Part shown: piece by piece, positions 1-9,855 of the stretch
Layout: every line of letters starts with the position of its first letter
Position numbering within the stretch: position 1 is the first letter of the stretch
Assembly (NCBI GenBank): GCA_017936885.1
Contig: JAGBEO010000011.1
Coordinates: 186,001 to 250,000 of the forward strand
Length of the DNA stretch: 64,000 nucleotides
Direction of reading: 5' to 3'
Source: Lachnospiraceae bacterium
GTDB lineage: Bacteria > Bacillota > Clostridia > Lachnospirales > Lachnospiraceae
Made by a program: the position numbers and the translations under genes
Notes under the pieces: model-generated
What the model was told of the DNA's origin: nothing
Databases searched by the model: none
Seen by the model: only the letters and a program-made list of their open reading frames with translations

Positions 1-1818
1 TATTATATAGTTAATTTTATTATCAGGATCATTTTGGCGGTTGTTGTGTTTCTTCTATTTTTACACAGCATTTTCAGTACCAGTTTTATGGGATGGGTTG
101 ATAAGGAAGACGGCAGCCTGCAGAGCAGGACATTAAATATTGCGGACAGCCCGTGGAAGCATCTGTTAATCCTGCTTTTGATAACCTTTATTTTGGTATT
201 GTTTCGTACGATCAGTGCTAAAAGGAGAACCGATATCAAAGAAGAAGTTGGGATAATTGGAAAAGATGAACGTGTGCCATCTTACGAAAACAGAAAAAAA
301 TATGTAGGTATGGTGGGAATAATAGCGTTTGTGGGAATCGTTGCTGCAGCCGTTTGGATTTTGGTGACGCGTTTTCTTCCGGGGTCTGATCCCTCCAAGG
401 TATGTAACGTGGCATCCCAGTGGATGGCGGGAGATTTTTCGGCATTTGATGAGGGGCAATATCTTTTCTGTTATCCGTTTCAGTCAGGGATTGTGCTGTT
501 TTACTATTTGTTGTCGAAGGTATTTGGTGACGGGAACTATGTGGCAATGCAGTTTGTGAATTTGGCTGCACTGACTGCCTTTTATTATCTGCTTTTTAAG
601 ATATTCAGCAGATTCTGGAAATGGGAAAAGAAGGTTCTGCTTATTTCCTATCTCGCGCTGATTCTATGGGCTCCGCTCATGTTCTATGTCACTTATTTAT
701 ACGGTATTTTGCCGGGAATGGCATGTTCGATTGGTGCGGCATATCTGGCGGTGTGCTATTTGGAGACAAGAAAGTGGTGGTATATGTTCCCGGCGGCGCT
801 GCTTATGGGAATTGCCACGGTTCTTAAGATGAACTGTCTGATCTATCTGATTGCGATAGGTTGTTTTCTGGTCTATGATGCCATAGATATTCTGTTTATA
901 TCGAAGCAAAAGGGGAAGAAATGGATTGTTTCGCTTGCTTTTGTGGCGGCTATGGGGTTGGGAGTTTACGGCTGTAATCAGGCAACGAATGCATATGTGG
1001 AACATTTGTCAGGCTATGAAATGCCGGAAGGGGAAGTTATGCTTTCCTGGGTAGTTATGGGGTTGTCGGAGGCTCCTAATGCACCTGGAAACTATAATGG
1101 TTATATTGGGAATGTTTTTTTTGATAATCATTTTGATACAGAGCTTGCCACAGAACAGTCCAAGGCGGATTTGAAGAATATTATTAAGCGAATGATTAAG
1201 AGTCCTATTGACAGCGGCGTAACTTTTTTTGCTAGAAAGACGGCATATCAGTGGAATGATCCGACCTTTATTGCCATGGAGCGGATGGAAGGACGCAAGT
1301 CGACCATTGCCGTATCTGCACAGGTGAGGAGCTTGATCGAAGGAAAAGGAAGAGTCATTCTTTCCGTAATTTTAAATACAGTGCAGACTGTGATTTTGAC
1401 AGGAATGCTGTTTTATCTGTTGTTTACAAGGAAAAGTTCGAATTTAAACGAATTGCTTGTTGCGGTAGTATTTCTCGGAGGGTTTTTATTTCATATGGTA
1501 TGGGAGTCCAGCCCTTCCTATACGTTTCCTTATTTCGTGCTGCTGATTCCTTATGCGGTAAAAGGCTTTGCAGAGTACGGAAGATGGGCGGAACAGGCAT
1601 ACAGATGGGTTGCGGAAAGCTCAGCAGAGCAGAAGAAACAGGATATGAAGAAGTGGTTTTCTAAGAAAAATACGCCTGTGATAGGTGCTGTAGCTGTAAT
1701 TCTGGTTCTGCTTATATTGTTTGCACAGACGAATTTGTTTGACCGTACAATAGCATTGGATGACGGTGCAGATGCATGGAGGCAATTTTACCAGATGCAG
1801 GATAATATATCAGAGTAA
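1..1818 (+). CDS. Large polytopic membrane protein, probable GT-C-type glycosyltransferase (5' end outside window)
   Basis: The frame is open from base 1 with no upstream stop. The true start therefore lies before the window, and the TTG at 34 is probably internal. The product has many hydrophobic segments, including two close to the visible N-terminus, a dense group through the middle and one near the C-terminus. After the early segments comes an extracytoplasmic-looking stretch with GSDPSKVCNVASQWMAGDF, the place where GT-C enzymes carry their acidic catalytic motif. The C-terminus has a single hydrophobic helix and a short outer tail. This architecture fits polyprenyl-phosphate-sugar-dependent transferases of the ArnT/PMT type, which work on the outer membrane face. 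I cannot name the family or the sugar. The gene converges on the GT2 gene downstream. Confidence 0.7.
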   Translation, partial: YYIVNFIIRIILAVVVFLLFLHSIFSTSFMGWVDKEDGSLQSRTLNIADSPWKHLLILLLITFILVLFRTISAKRRTDIKEEVGIIGKDERVPSYENRKKYVGMVGIIAFVGIVAAAVWILVTRFLPGSDPSKVCNVASQWMAGDFSAFDEGQYLFCYPFQSGIVLFYYLLSKVFGDGNYVAMQFVNLAALTAFYYLLFKIFSRFWKWEKKVLLISYLALILWAPLMFYVTYLYGILPGMACSIGAAYLAVCYLETRKWWYMFPAALLMGIATVLKMNCLIYLIAIGCFLVYDAIDILFISKQKGKKWIVSLAFVAAMGLGVYGCNQATNAYVEHLSGYEMPEGEVMLSWVVMGLSEAPNAPGNYNGYIGNVFFDNHFDTELATEQSKADLKNIIKRMIKSPIDSGVTFFARKTAYQWNDPTFIAMERMEGRKSTIAVSAQVRSLIEGKGRVILSVILNTVQTVILTGMLFYLLFTRKSSNLNELLVAVVFLGGFLFHMVWESSPSYTFPYFVLLIPYAVKGFAEYGRWAEQAYRWVAESSAEQKKQDMKKWFSKKNTPVIGAVAVILVLLILFAQTNLFDRTIALDDGADAWRQFYQMQDNISE

Positions 1819-1924
1819 TTGTCCTGTTGCCAATATGTCCTGTTGCGGCATTGGAACCGAAACAAGGAAAACGAAAGAGAAATTCGCCCGGTTTTCCTGC
1901 GTGATAAACTATTTTGAAACAGAA

Positions 1925-2944
1925 TTAGTGTGCCAACAGAAGCTTGAATAAGAAGTATAATTTATATCGGATACAGAAAGCATAGAGCTTATTATGAATA
2001 CCGGTGATATCTCCTATTTTGATTGAAGCAAAAGCCTTGTGGATATGAGAATTCCTGCACTCGCCGTAAAATGTCTGCCTGAAATCAGAGCGATTTTTCA
2101 ACATTTGCTTAAAAACCGGAACAAAGGTCAGCAAGGTCTGGTATGCAAAGAAGTAATCAAACTGTTTGTCCATATAAGGATACTGTGCTGTATCGATGAT
2201 GCGGCGATAGGTATCAAACATGGTATGATTCTCGGATAAACGCTTTGAATCCATTGTAAGATGAGTGACGGATTCGGCATTGCTTCGGTAATAATAGAAA
2301 GCTTCGTCAAAGAAATAAATAGAGGATGCTTCCAGCATACAGCTATAAGAAGCAAGCCCGTCTTCTCCCACTACGACATTGTGGGGAACACGCAGCAGAT
2401 GTTTTTCCAGCAGAGTTCGCCGGAAGATTTTGTTACACATGCTGGGTGCAATTCCATAGACAAAAAAAGTGCCCGAATATATCATATAAGGATATACTTC
2501 CGAAGATAAACGTTTTTTATTATAGAAACCTGCGGAAAAAGGGCTGCTGCATTTTATCTCTTTATCCGGCATGGCGGCAGTATAATTGCAGTGCAGGATA
2601 TCGGCGTGGGTATCCTTGGCTGCCTGACACATACGGGTATACATATCCGAAGCAACCCAGTCGTCGCTGTCAACAAAGGTTACATATTCCCCGCGGCTTA
2701 GACGAAATCCCTGCTGTCTTGCCGCAGTGTGACCGCTGTTTGTTTGGTGATAACAGTGGATATGATCGTAGAGGGAAGCATATTCATCACACAATGAGGC
2801 AGAACCATCGGAGGAACCGTCATCCACTAATATAATTTCATAGTCGATCCATGTCTGTTTCAATATGCTTTCAAGACAGATTGAAAGGTATGATTTGGTG
2901 TTGTAAACCGGAATGATAATGCTTAAAAAAGGAATTTTAGACAT
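1925..2944 (-). CDS. Glycosyltransferase family 2
   Basis: A cytosolic GT-A-fold glycosyltransferase transferring a nucleotide-activated sugar to a growing glycan. The N-terminus has the hallmark SIIIPVYNTKSYL followed by VDDGSSDGS, and the metal-binding DSDD lies in VTFVDSDDWVA near residue 95. The protein is about 339 aa, normal for this family, and has no membrane segment. I chose the ATG at 2944 because AAGGAG stands about 7 bases upstream. The ATG six codons earlier has no ribosome site. It is transcribed alone on the minus strand, convergent with the gene before it and divergent from the GT4 gene after it. Donor and acceptor cannot be read from the sequence. Confidence 0.88.
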   Translation of the reverse strand: MSKIPFLSIIIPVYNTKSYLSICLESILKQTWIDYEIILVDDGSSDGSASLCDEYASLYDHIHCYHQTNSGHTAARQQGFRLSRGEYVTFVDSDDWVASDMYTRMCQAAKDTHADILHCNYTAAMPDKEIKCSSPFSAGFYNKKRLSSEVYPYMIYSGTFFVYGIAPSMCNKIFRRTLLEKHLLRVPHNVVVGEDGLASYSCMLEASSIYFFDEAFYYYRSNAESVTHLTMDSKRLSENHTMFDTYRRIIDTAQYPYMDKQFDYFFAYQTLLTFVPVFKQMLKNRSDFRQTFYGECRNSHIHKAFASIKIGDITGIHNKLYAFCIRYKLYFLFKLLLAH

Positions 2945-2994
2945 AGGATACTCCTTATTCATTGACTGCTATTCTATAATTTTTTGATATAATA

Positions 2995-3022
2995 AGTATA
3001 TTATTGATTTTTACCATTGTAA
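2995..3022 (-). promoter_or_regulatory. Candidate sigma-A promoter for the GT2 gene
   Basis: On the minus strand TTACAA (3022-3017) is followed after 16 bases by TATACT (3000-2995), about 50 bases before the GT2 start. The match is moderate and was picked by eye. Confidence 0.4.
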
Positions 3023-3196
3023 CTTTTCCTGACTGTATTTGCAAGGCAGAGTATTTTTGATGGGAAATTTAAGAAGCTGAGATAAATTGCGAAGTGAAGG
3101 AAATAGAAGATCAAAATGTGAAAGTTGACTAATAGATTTATGATAACGGTTTCATAATAAAAAATCGAAGGATGCGGGAAGGTATGGTAATCAGAA

Positions 3197-4255
3197 ATGG
3201 AAAGAATTGTATTTGTGATACCGGATATGCCCGGCGGCGGTACAGAACGCGTGGTGGCATATCTGGCAAATGAGTATTGTAAGAGAGAAATTCCGGTAAC
3301 CATTCTATTGTTTGCGGGACATGAGGTGGCCTATCCGCTGGATAAACGGATTGAGGTTGTCAGCGTTGGTTCTCCTTCCGGCGGCAGAATCCGAACCAGA
3401 GTAGACAGACTCCGCAGGATGCGGCAGTTTTACCGAAAGAATAAAAATTGTCAGATTTGGGCATTCAGTGTGATGGGAGCGGTTTTTTCGGCAGTTGCGG
3501 CGATAGGACAGAGACATTTTTTTCTTGTCTCCGAACGCAATGATCCGAACAGATATGATCATCCGAAAATCAGGAATTTCTTTTATCGCTTTGCAGATAT
3601 AATTGTGTGTCAGACACCGGATGCAGCGAAAAGTTTTCCGAAGGGAATAGAGCGCAAGTCTGTGGTCATTCCAAATCCTATCGTAGTGGAGGGGATTGAG
3701 GCTTATGATGGTGTCCGCGACAAGAGAATTGTGGCGGTTGGACGCTTGAATCCCCAAAAGAATCACAAACTGCTTCTAAGAGCATTTGCCGCTTTTGTGA
3801 AGCAGTATGAAGATTATATACTGGAGCTGTATGGCAAAGGGGAGTTGGAAGAGGAACTGAAAGGCTGTTCAAAGGAATTGGGGATAGAAGAGCAGGTTGT
3901 ATTTAAAGGGTTTTCGGATCATGTGATGGAGGAAATTAATCAGGCGGCGATGTTTGTTTTATCTTCTGATTATGAAGGAATATCCAATTCCATGACGGAA
4001 GCAATTGCACTGGGAGTGCCGACTATAGCTACGGACTGTCCTATTGGCGGTTCCAAAATGTTTATACAGGATCATTGTAATGGAATCATGGTGCCTGTCG
4101 GAGATGAAAAGGCACTTCTTAAGGCAATGTCGGAACTTGCAAAGAATCCGGAGCTTGGCAGGAGAATCAGCATGGAAGGAAGAAAGCTGCGGGAAGAAAA
4201 TACGGTGTCACAGATTGCAGACAGATTCCTTGCAGTGGCATCAAAGCATAAATGA
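3197..4255 (+). CDS. Glycosyltransferase family 4 (GT-B fold)
   Basis: A retaining cytosolic glycosyltransferase of the GT4 family. The N-terminal domain opens with IVFVIPDMPGGGTERVV, where the Gly-rich loop binds the acceptor side. The C-terminal Rossmann domain starts at VAVGRLNPQKNH and carries the donor-binding EGISNSMTEAIALGVP motif, with the usual glutamate pair. The length of 352 aa is typical. The ribosome site before 3197 is weak (GGAAGG about 15 bases away), but the start fits the family's N-terminus. It is followed 39 bases later by a second GT4 gene, so the two probably act in succession on one glycan. The specificity is unknown. Confidence 0.88.
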   Translation: MERIVFVIPDMPGGGTERVVAYLANEYCKREIPVTILLFAGHEVAYPLDKRIEVVSVGSPSGGRIRTRVDRLRRMRQFYRKNKNCQIWAFSVMGAVFSAVAAIGQRHFFLVSERNDPNRYDHPKIRNFFYRFADIIVCQTPDAAKSFPKGIERKSVVIPNPIVVEGIEAYDGVRDKRIVAVGRLNPQKNHKLLLRAFAAFVKQYEDYILELYGKGELEEELKGCSKELGIEEQVVFKGFSDHVMEEINQAAMFVLSSDYEGISNSMTEAIALGVPTIATDCPIGGSKMFIQDHCNGIMVPVGDEKALLKAMSELAKNPELGRRISMEGRKLREENTVSQIADRFLAVASKHK

Positions 4256-4264
4256 GAAGGGCAT

Positions 4265-4279
4265 CTGACAATTTGTCAG
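4265..4279. repeat. Small inverted repeat CTGACA-att-TGTCAG
   Basis: A perfect 6-base dyad with a 3-base spacer, sitting between two same-strand GT4 genes just upstream of the second. It resembles the TGACA-N4-TGTCA dyads scattered through the window. Its function is unknown. Confidence 0.4.
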
Positions 4280-4294
4280 TGTAAATGTCTGAGA

Positions 4295-5524
4295 ATGGAG
4301 AAGAGATTGAAAAATGTCTTGATCATCAATCCAATTTTATATACATCGGAAACCAATGAAATTCCCAAGGTGGATTCTATCAAGGATACCATGATTTACA
4401 CTATGTGCATGGGATTTTTGAAATTGGGACACCGGGTAACGTTAGTGGCAGCGGAGGACTATAAGCCGTGTGTGGGAGAGGAATATCCTTTTCCTGTGAT
4501 ATGGATGCATACTGTATGCCGTCGCGTGTTTTTGCCGAGATGTTTTCCGTATATGCCGGATTTGCGGAAGCTTTTGAAAGAACATGAGGAATATGATTTG
4601 ATAATTGCCAGTGAAATGTTTGCCACATGGTCTTATACTGCAGTGCGTCTGTGCCCGGAGAAAACCATAGTATGGCATGAACTGGCAGCACATAACCGCA
4701 TGCTTCATCAGATACCTTCCAAGATTTGGTACAATGTGATAGCACGTTTTATGATGAGAAAGGCGAGAGTTATTGCTCGCTCGAAGGAAGCACAGACGTT
4801 TATCAGCCGGTTTGTCGGAAACGTGTCACAGGAAGTTATTGATCATGGTGTGGAGTTGGAGAAGCTGCCCCGGATTGGGAGTGAATCAGAGGAAAGTGTG
4901 AAAAGTTCACATACAGAAGATTTTTTGAAGTCGAATTTGTGTTTAAATTCTCAGGCTGAGAAGGAATGGAAAATGATCAAGAAGGAAAACCAGTTTGCAG
5001 TGGTTTCCCAGTTGATTGAACGTAAGCAGATACACAGAACGATTGCAGCTTTTGCAGATTTTGCGATGCGGGGAAATGAAGACTATATCTTATATCTGAT
5101 CGGGCAGGGTGAAGAAGAGAGTTCCTTACGAAAAGCGGCTGCTGACAGAAAGATAGAGAGCCAAGTCCGGTTCTGCGGACAGATGACACATGAACAGCTT
5201 TTGCCCATTGTAGCCAAATCCAAGGCTCTGCTTGTCTATACAAAGAAAGACAATAATATGGTATCTATTGTAGAGAGTATTGCAGTGGGAACTCCGGTTG
5301 TAACCACATCAGTTCCCTATAATGCGGAATATATCAGGAGAGAAAAGTTGGGCATTGTAAAGGATTTGTGGGGAGCAGAAGAATTAGACCGGATTTGTGA
5401 ACAAAATGAGGTGTATGTACGGAATTGTTTGCAGTATCGGCAGAAGCTTTCTAATGTACACTGTGCGGAGATGTTTCTGCATTGCGCTCAGAATTTTGAC
5501 GGTAAAGCTGGGAGCGGAGACTGA
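4295..5524 (+). CDS. Glycosyltransferase family 4 (GT-B fold)
   Basis: A second GT4-type glycosyltransferase, 409 aa. The N-terminal half begins VLIINPILY and contains HELAAHNRM in the acceptor-side domain. The C-terminal donor domain contains FAVVSQLIERKQIHRTI and the signature NMVSIVESIAVGTPVV. A polar, serine- and glutamate-rich insert of about 30 residues (around residues 190-225) sits at the hinge between the two domains and is longer than usual. It has no membrane segment. It probably forms an operon with the preceding GT4 gene. Its ribosome site is weak, so some coupling to upstream translation is likely. The donor sugar and linkage cannot be predicted. Confidence 0.85.
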   Translation: MEKRLKNVLIINPILYTSETNEIPKVDSIKDTMIYTMCMGFLKLGHRVTLVAAEDYKPCVGEEYPFPVIWMHTVCRRVFLPRCFPYMPDLRKLLKEHEEYDLIIASEMFATWSYTAVRLCPEKTIVWHELAAHNRMLHQIPSKIWYNVIARFMMRKARVIARSKEAQTFISRFVGNVSQEVIDHGVELEKLPRIGSESEESVKSSHTEDFLKSNLCLNSQAEKEWKMIKKENQFAVVSQLIERKQIHRTIAAFADFAMRGNEDYILYLIGQGEEESSLRKAAADRKIESQVRFCGQMTHEQLLPIVAKSKALLVYTKKDNNMVSIVESIAVGTPVVTTSVPYNAEYIRREKLGIVKDLWGAEELDRICEQNEVYVRNCLQYRQKLSNVHCAEMFLHCAQNFDGKAGSGD

Positions 5525-5538
5525 TCCGGGCGATATAC

Positions 5539-5567
5539 TTGATTTTTAGTATATTGGATTGTACAAT
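5539..5567 (+). promoter_or_regulatory. Candidate sigma-A promoter for the CotH gene
   Basis: TTGATT (5539-5544), a 17-base spacer and TACAAT (5562-5567) lie about 70 bases before the CotH start. Spacing is ideal and the hexamers are close to consensus. Confidence 0.5.
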
Positions 5568-5638
5568 ATTAAGTAACTATGCTGTGGTGCAAAGTGTGAT
5601 GCGAACCGGCTATGAGAAATGGGAGAATGTGACAGATA

Positions 5639-7420
5639 ATGAGAAAAAAGTCTATCTGGATGGGATGTCTGGCAGTCATGCTTTTGTGCATTACCTTTGT
5701 AATGTGTAAAATAGATTCTGATAATGTAGACTCTGAGAGAGCAGATTCCGATACAGTAGATGCTGATGAAATTGACGAACTGAAGATTCAAGGAGAGGAT
5801 GACTTCCTTCCGGTTTATATCATAGCGGGTGGCAGCACTCTATCACAGAATATTAAGGTATATAGAGCAAAGGAGAGCTGTTACGTATTTTTGCCAAGTT
5901 ATACGGATTTATCAGCTCTTGTATGCAGCTATGGAGAGGCAGTTTCTTCAGTTTCCATAGGGGGACAAGCACTTTCTAACGGGGAGACAATAGAAAAAGT
6001 TGAGATTGGAAAAAATTATGAAATTATGATAACAGACAGAAAACAAAATGTTCTGAAATATCCTCTTATTTTTTTGCAATCCGAAAATCTGCCATCAGTT
6101 TTTATAGATACGGTTTCTGGGTCTATGGACTATATAAATGCGGTAAAAGGAAATGAAGAACCGGGTTATTTTACTTGTATTTGTGCGGATGGTGTGGTTG
6201 ACAGTCAGAGTTTGGTCAACAGAATAAGAGGAAGAGGAAATACCAGTTGGAGTAATGGCGGAGGTAAGAATCAGTATAATGTCCGTTTGAAGGAAGCTTC
6301 GGATGTGCTTGGGATGGGGAGTGCACGTAACTGGGTAATACAGTCGAACAAGTTTGATGTCTCTATGATGAAAAATAAGCTTTCTTATGATTTTGCCAAG
6401 GATATAGGAGTTCCGTATGCGATTGATTCTGAGTTTGCAGATCTGTACTTGAATGGGGGATATATGGGCACTTATTTGATATGTGAGAAAGTGGAGATAG
6501 CTGAAAACAGAATAGATCCCCATAATGAGTATTTGATAGAGAGAGATGACAGGGAAACCCTTCCGGAGGAGACTGTTGAATCATCTTATGGTAAATTTAT
6601 GGTTCACAATCCAAAAGAGATGACGGAAGGGGAATATGATTATATTACAGCATATCTGAACAGTACTTCGTGGAGTATTGAGAGTGCGGAATATAGTGAT
6701 GATTATACCAACTATATAGATGTAGAATCTTTTGCAAAGCTCTTTATTATGAATGAAATCAGCAATGATCCTGACGCTAACAGGCTCAGTTCCTTTTTTT
6801 ATAAGGAGGATGAGAATAACAGTAAACTCACTGCCGGACCTGTATGGGATTTTGACTGGGCATATGGAGTTGATGCGCGCAGCGGAGAAATTAAAGTGAG
6901 TGGTTTTGAAGACGGTTGGTTTGAGGATTTGTATAGAAGTCAGATATTTAGAGACTGTCTCGTTGAAATCTTTGAAAAAATTATGGATGAAACATATGAA
7001 AACTACGGTGATGATTATTTTGAAAGTGAGAAGGATTACCTGCTTCCATCATATTATATGAATATGATACGCTGGAAGACAGAAGGAGATATTGATACTG
7101 CTGCCAGTAATTTGGATAAGTCGGTGGAAGAAGTACAGGAATATTTCAGAAACCGGATAGAGTATTTGAGTGAAGTATTTGACGGAAATTGGACATATCA
7201 TAGAGTAAATTTTGTGTATGACAGCGGAAAGAATTTCACTCACACATATGTGAAGAATGGCACGACTATTCCTAAAGAAACCGTAGAGCACCTTCTTTCT
7301 GTCTACGGATGTGTTCCTGGCAGACTTACGAATGATGAGGAGATTGACTGGATTACGTATGTGATATTCGAAGACGTAGATCTGGAATGTCAAGTGCCGG
7401 AGACTGGGGCGGATGAATAG
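5639..7420 (+). CDS. Secreted CotH kinase family protein
   Basis: A CotH-fold (atypical protein-kinase-like) protein of 593 aa. An N-terminal hydrophobic segment at residues 6-24 ends in a Cys, so it is exported by a signal peptide or stays anchored; the lipobox match is poor. A beta-rich domain of about 150 residues precedes the CotH domain. The CotH domain shows IRGRGNTSW, the ATP-side lysine region (KNQYNVRLK), EKVEI, and the metal-binding DFDW in GPVWDFDWAYG. CotH proteins phosphorylate spore-coat proteins in Bacillus. The target here may be a surface protein or glycan, which is inference. The C-terminus after residue 510 is a small extra domain. It stands between glycosyltransferase genes and seems co-transcribed with the GT8 gene. 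Confidence 0.85.
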   Translation: MRKKSIWMGCLAVMLLCITFVMCKIDSDNVDSERADSDTVDADEIDELKIQGEDDFLPVYIIAGGSTLSQNIKVYRAKESCYVFLPSYTDLSALVCSYGEAVSSVSIGGQALSNGETIEKVEIGKNYEIMITDRKQNVLKYPLIFLQSENLPSVFIDTVSGSMDYINAVKGNEEPGYFTCICADGVVDSQSLVNRIRGRGNTSWSNGGGKNQYNVRLKEASDVLGMGSARNWVIQSNKFDVSMMKNKLSYDFAKDIGVPYAIDSEFADLYLNGGYMGTYLICEKVEIAENRIDPHNEYLIERDDRETLPEETVESSYGKFMVHNPKEMTEGEYDYITAYLNSTSWSIESAEYSDDYTNYIDVESFAKLFIMNEISNDPDANRLSSFFYKEDENNSKLTAGPVWDFDWAYGVDARSGEIKVSGFEDGWFEDLYRSQIFRDCLVEIFEKIMDETYENYGDDYFESEKDYLLPSYYMNMIRWKTEGDIDTAASNLDKSVEEVQEYFRNRIEYLSEVFDGNWTYHRVNFVYDSGKNFTHTYVKNGTTIPKETVEHLLSVYGCVPGRLTNDEEIDWITYVIFEDVDLECQVPETGADE

Positions 7421-7486
7421 ATTTGTGTTGGTGACAGAAGACCCGGATAAACAGCAGGCATAAAAATATATATCGATTGGCAGGGG

Positions 7487-8440
7487 ATGATAATAGGCTT
7501 GGATAACATAAAAGTAGCATTTTGCTTTGATGAAAATTTAATAACACAGGTGCAGGTGGCGGTAGCATCCTTGTTAGATGCCGTACAGAATGAGAATGTT
7601 CATTATGATATTTATTGTATTTGTACCAAAGAGGCAAGCAGTGTGAAAGAGTGTCTGGAGCATATTATTCAGGCGCGGGATCAAAAATCTATTCTGCATC
7701 TGCACAGCGTAGAAAATCCCTATGGAAATGCTTATGAGGTAAGAGGAATTTCAGCAGGAACTTATTTACGGTTAATGCTGCATCGGTTGTTGTCTGAGGT
7801 GGACAAAGTACTTTATATGGATGTGGATGTACTGGTCTGCGGCAGTCTGCTTCCTATCTGGCAGAAGAAACTTGGTGATCACATATTAGCGGCTGTAAAG
7901 GGAGCAGTAAATTTAGTTGATAAGTGGGAATGGAACAGTGACAGATCTTACTGGAAATTATTGGAAGGACAGAGAGGAAACTATATTAATGCCGGTGTGA
8001 CACTTATGAATCTGCAGGAGATTCGCCGTTTGCAGTTGGAGAGACAGTGGAACGAGTTGGCGAAAGAAAAATTATATTATCAGGATCAGGATATTTTGAA
8101 CATAACATGTCGAAATAAAATACTTTATTTGCCGCCTAAATATAATCGACTGGCATATATGGACTCTAACGATTATAATAGGTTTGTGGAAGAGGGTATT
8201 TATTCTGTCAGGGAATATGAGGAAGCGTTGCATAACCCTATTATTATCCATTATGCGGGAGACAAGCCGTGGAAACGATATGATACAAATTTGGGCAGTC
8301 TCTGGTGGGATTATGTGAATAGTCAGCCGGATCTTAAAGGATTGTTTGATGAGGCAGCAGCGCGCAGATATCATGGGCTAACATTGTGGGAGAGATGTAT
8401 GCGTAAGATGAAAAAAATGCTTGGCAGGGAGAAACTCTAA
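7487..8440 (+). CDS. Glycosyltransferase family 8
   Basis: A retaining GT8 enzyme (galactosyl- or glucosyltransferase family, as in LPS core synthesis) of 317 aa. It shows VAFCFDENLITQVQVAV at the N-terminus, the DxD metal motif in VLYMDVDVLV, NAGVTLMNL, the DQDILN motif, and the late HYAGDKPW that closes the UDP pocket. The C-terminal tail is basic and probably binds the membrane surface. The ATG at 7487 lies directly behind GGCAGGGG, which is too close for a normal ribosome site. A TTG four codons later (7499) is spaced better and could be the real start. It follows the CotH gene by 66 bases. Confidence 0.88.
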   Translation: MIIGLDNIKVAFCFDENLITQVQVAVASLLDAVQNENVHYDIYCICTKEASSVKECLEHIIQARDQKSILHLHSVENPYGNAYEVRGISAGTYLRLMLHRLLSEVDKVLYMDVDVLVCGSLLPIWQKKLGDHILAAVKGAVNLVDKWEWNSDRSYWKLLEGQRGNYINAGVTLMNLQEIRRLQLERQWNELAKEKLYYQDQDILNITCRNKILYLPPKYNRLAYMDSNDYNRFVEEGIYSVREYEEALHNPIIIHYAGDKPWKRYDTNLGSLWWDYVNSQPDLKGLFDEAAARRYHGLTLWERCMRKMKKMLGREKL

Positions 8441-8544
8441 CAATTTTAAACCCAAAATGTGCGGAAGCTAAATGATGCAGAGACTGGTATTAGCATGATA
8501 TAGAAAATGATAAAGGTAAAATAGTAGCGACAAGGAGAAAGAAA

Positions 8545-9855
8545 ATGAAAATAGCAGTAGCAGGAACAGGGTATGTAGGATTGGTGGCTGGTGTATGCTT
8601 TGCGGAGAAAGGGCACGATGTCACCTGTGTAGATGTGGATGAAGCTAAGGTGGAATTGATGCGCTCCGGTGTGACACCGATCTATGAGGAAGGGTTGGAA
8701 GAACTGATGCAGAAGAATAATGCTGCAGGAAGACTTCATTATACTACGGATTATCAGAGTGCGTACAAGGATGCCGAGGCAATCTTTATCGGGGTGGGTA
8801 CACCGGAGCAGCCGGATGGTTCCGCCAACTTAAGTTATATTGCTACGGTATCCAGACAGATTGCCGAGTCCATAGAGAGAGATTGTCTGGTGGTTGTGAA
8901 ATCAACAGTTCCCGTAGGAACGAATGATAAAGTTGAGCAATTTATCAGAGATTTTCTGGTGAAAGATGTAAAGGTAGAAGTGGCATCTAATCCGGAATTT
9001 CTGGCACAAGGCTCTGCTGTGCATGATACGTTGCATGCGGCAAGAATTATCATCGGAACGGAGAGCAAGGAAGCCGAGGCGATTTTAAAGAAAATCTATG
9101 AGCCCTTTGATTTACCGATTGTCTCCGTCAACAGACGTTCCGCGGAGATGATTAAATATGCCTGCAACGATTTTTTGGCTTTAAAGATTTCCTATATGAA
9201 CGATATTGCCAATCTGTGTGAGTTGGTGGGTGCCAATATTGATGCAGTAGCAGAGGGAATGAGTTATGATGCAAGAATTGGTGCTAAATTTTTAAATGCC
9301 GGTGTGGGTTATGGAGGAAGCTGTTTCCCTAAGGATACGAAAGCTCTTAAATATATTGCGAAACAGCATGGGTATACACTTCGTACGGTGGAAGCGGCAG
9401 TGGATGTCAATGCAGAGCAGAAGACGAAGCTGTTTTATAAGGCAAGCAACCGTATGATTACTTTTGAACATCTGCGGGTAGCCGTATTGGGTCTCGCTTT
9501 TAAGGCTGGAACGGATGATTTGCGGGAAGCTCCATCTTTAGATAATGTGAAGCTGCTTTTACAAAACGGAGCGGATATTTATGCCTATGATCCGGTGGCG
9601 GCAGATAATTTTAAGAAGAAATATCCGGAAGGTGTAAATTTAAAGGGTACCATTCATTACGTACAGACACCGGAGGAAGCTTTGCAGGATGCTAATATCT
9701 GTTTCATTTTCACGGAGTGGCAGGAGATCAAGGAGACAGCGCCTGAAACATTTAAGCAATGTATGAAGATTCCGCTGGTTTATGATGGGCGTAATGTATA
9801 TAGTGTGCAAGAGATGAAAGATGCAGGGATCGAATATTACAGCATCGGCAGATAG
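8545..9855 (+). CDS. ugd: UDP-glucose 6-dehydrogenase
   Basis: Oxidises UDP-glucose to UDP-glucuronate with two NAD+, giving the precursor of acidic sugars. The NAD-binding motif is AGTGYVGLVAGVCFAEKGH at the very start. The middle carries SNPEFLAQGSA, and the catalytic Cys lies in GYGGSCFPKDTKAL. The C-terminal UDP-binding domain has GLAFKAGTDDLREAPS. The length of 436 aa is normal. An AAGGAG ribosome site lies 8 bases upstream of the ATG. It is followed by a uronate epimerase-like gene, so the pathway probably continues to UDP-galacturonate. It matches both the Ugd and TuaD names; I use ugd for the reaction. Confidence 0.95.
   Translation: MKIAVAGTGYVGLVAGVCFAEKGHDVTCVDVDEAKVELMRSGVTPIYEEGLEELMQKNNAAGRLHYTTDYQSAYKDAEAIFIGVGTPEQPDGSANLSYIATVSRQIAESIERDCLVVVKSTVPVGTNDKVEQFIRDFLVKDVKVEVASNPEFLAQGSAVHDTLHAARIIIGTESKEAEAILKKIYEPFDLPIVSVNRRSAEMIKYACNDFLALKISYMNDIANLCELVGANIDAVAEGMSYDARIGAKFLNAGVGYGGSCFPKDTKALKYIAKQHGYTLRTVEAAVDVNAEQKTKLFYKASNRMITFEHLRVAVLGLAFKAGTDDLREAPSLDNVKLLLQNGADIYAYDPVAADNFKKKYPEGVNLKGTIHYVQTPEEALQDANICFIFTEWQEIKETAPETFKQCMKIPLVYDGRNVYSVQEMKDAGIEYYSIGR

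Noticed and set aside
1865-1898. AGGAAAAC / GTTTTCCT inverted repeat between the first two genes
   Set aside because: An 8-base stem with an 18-base loop and no T tract; too weak to call a terminator.
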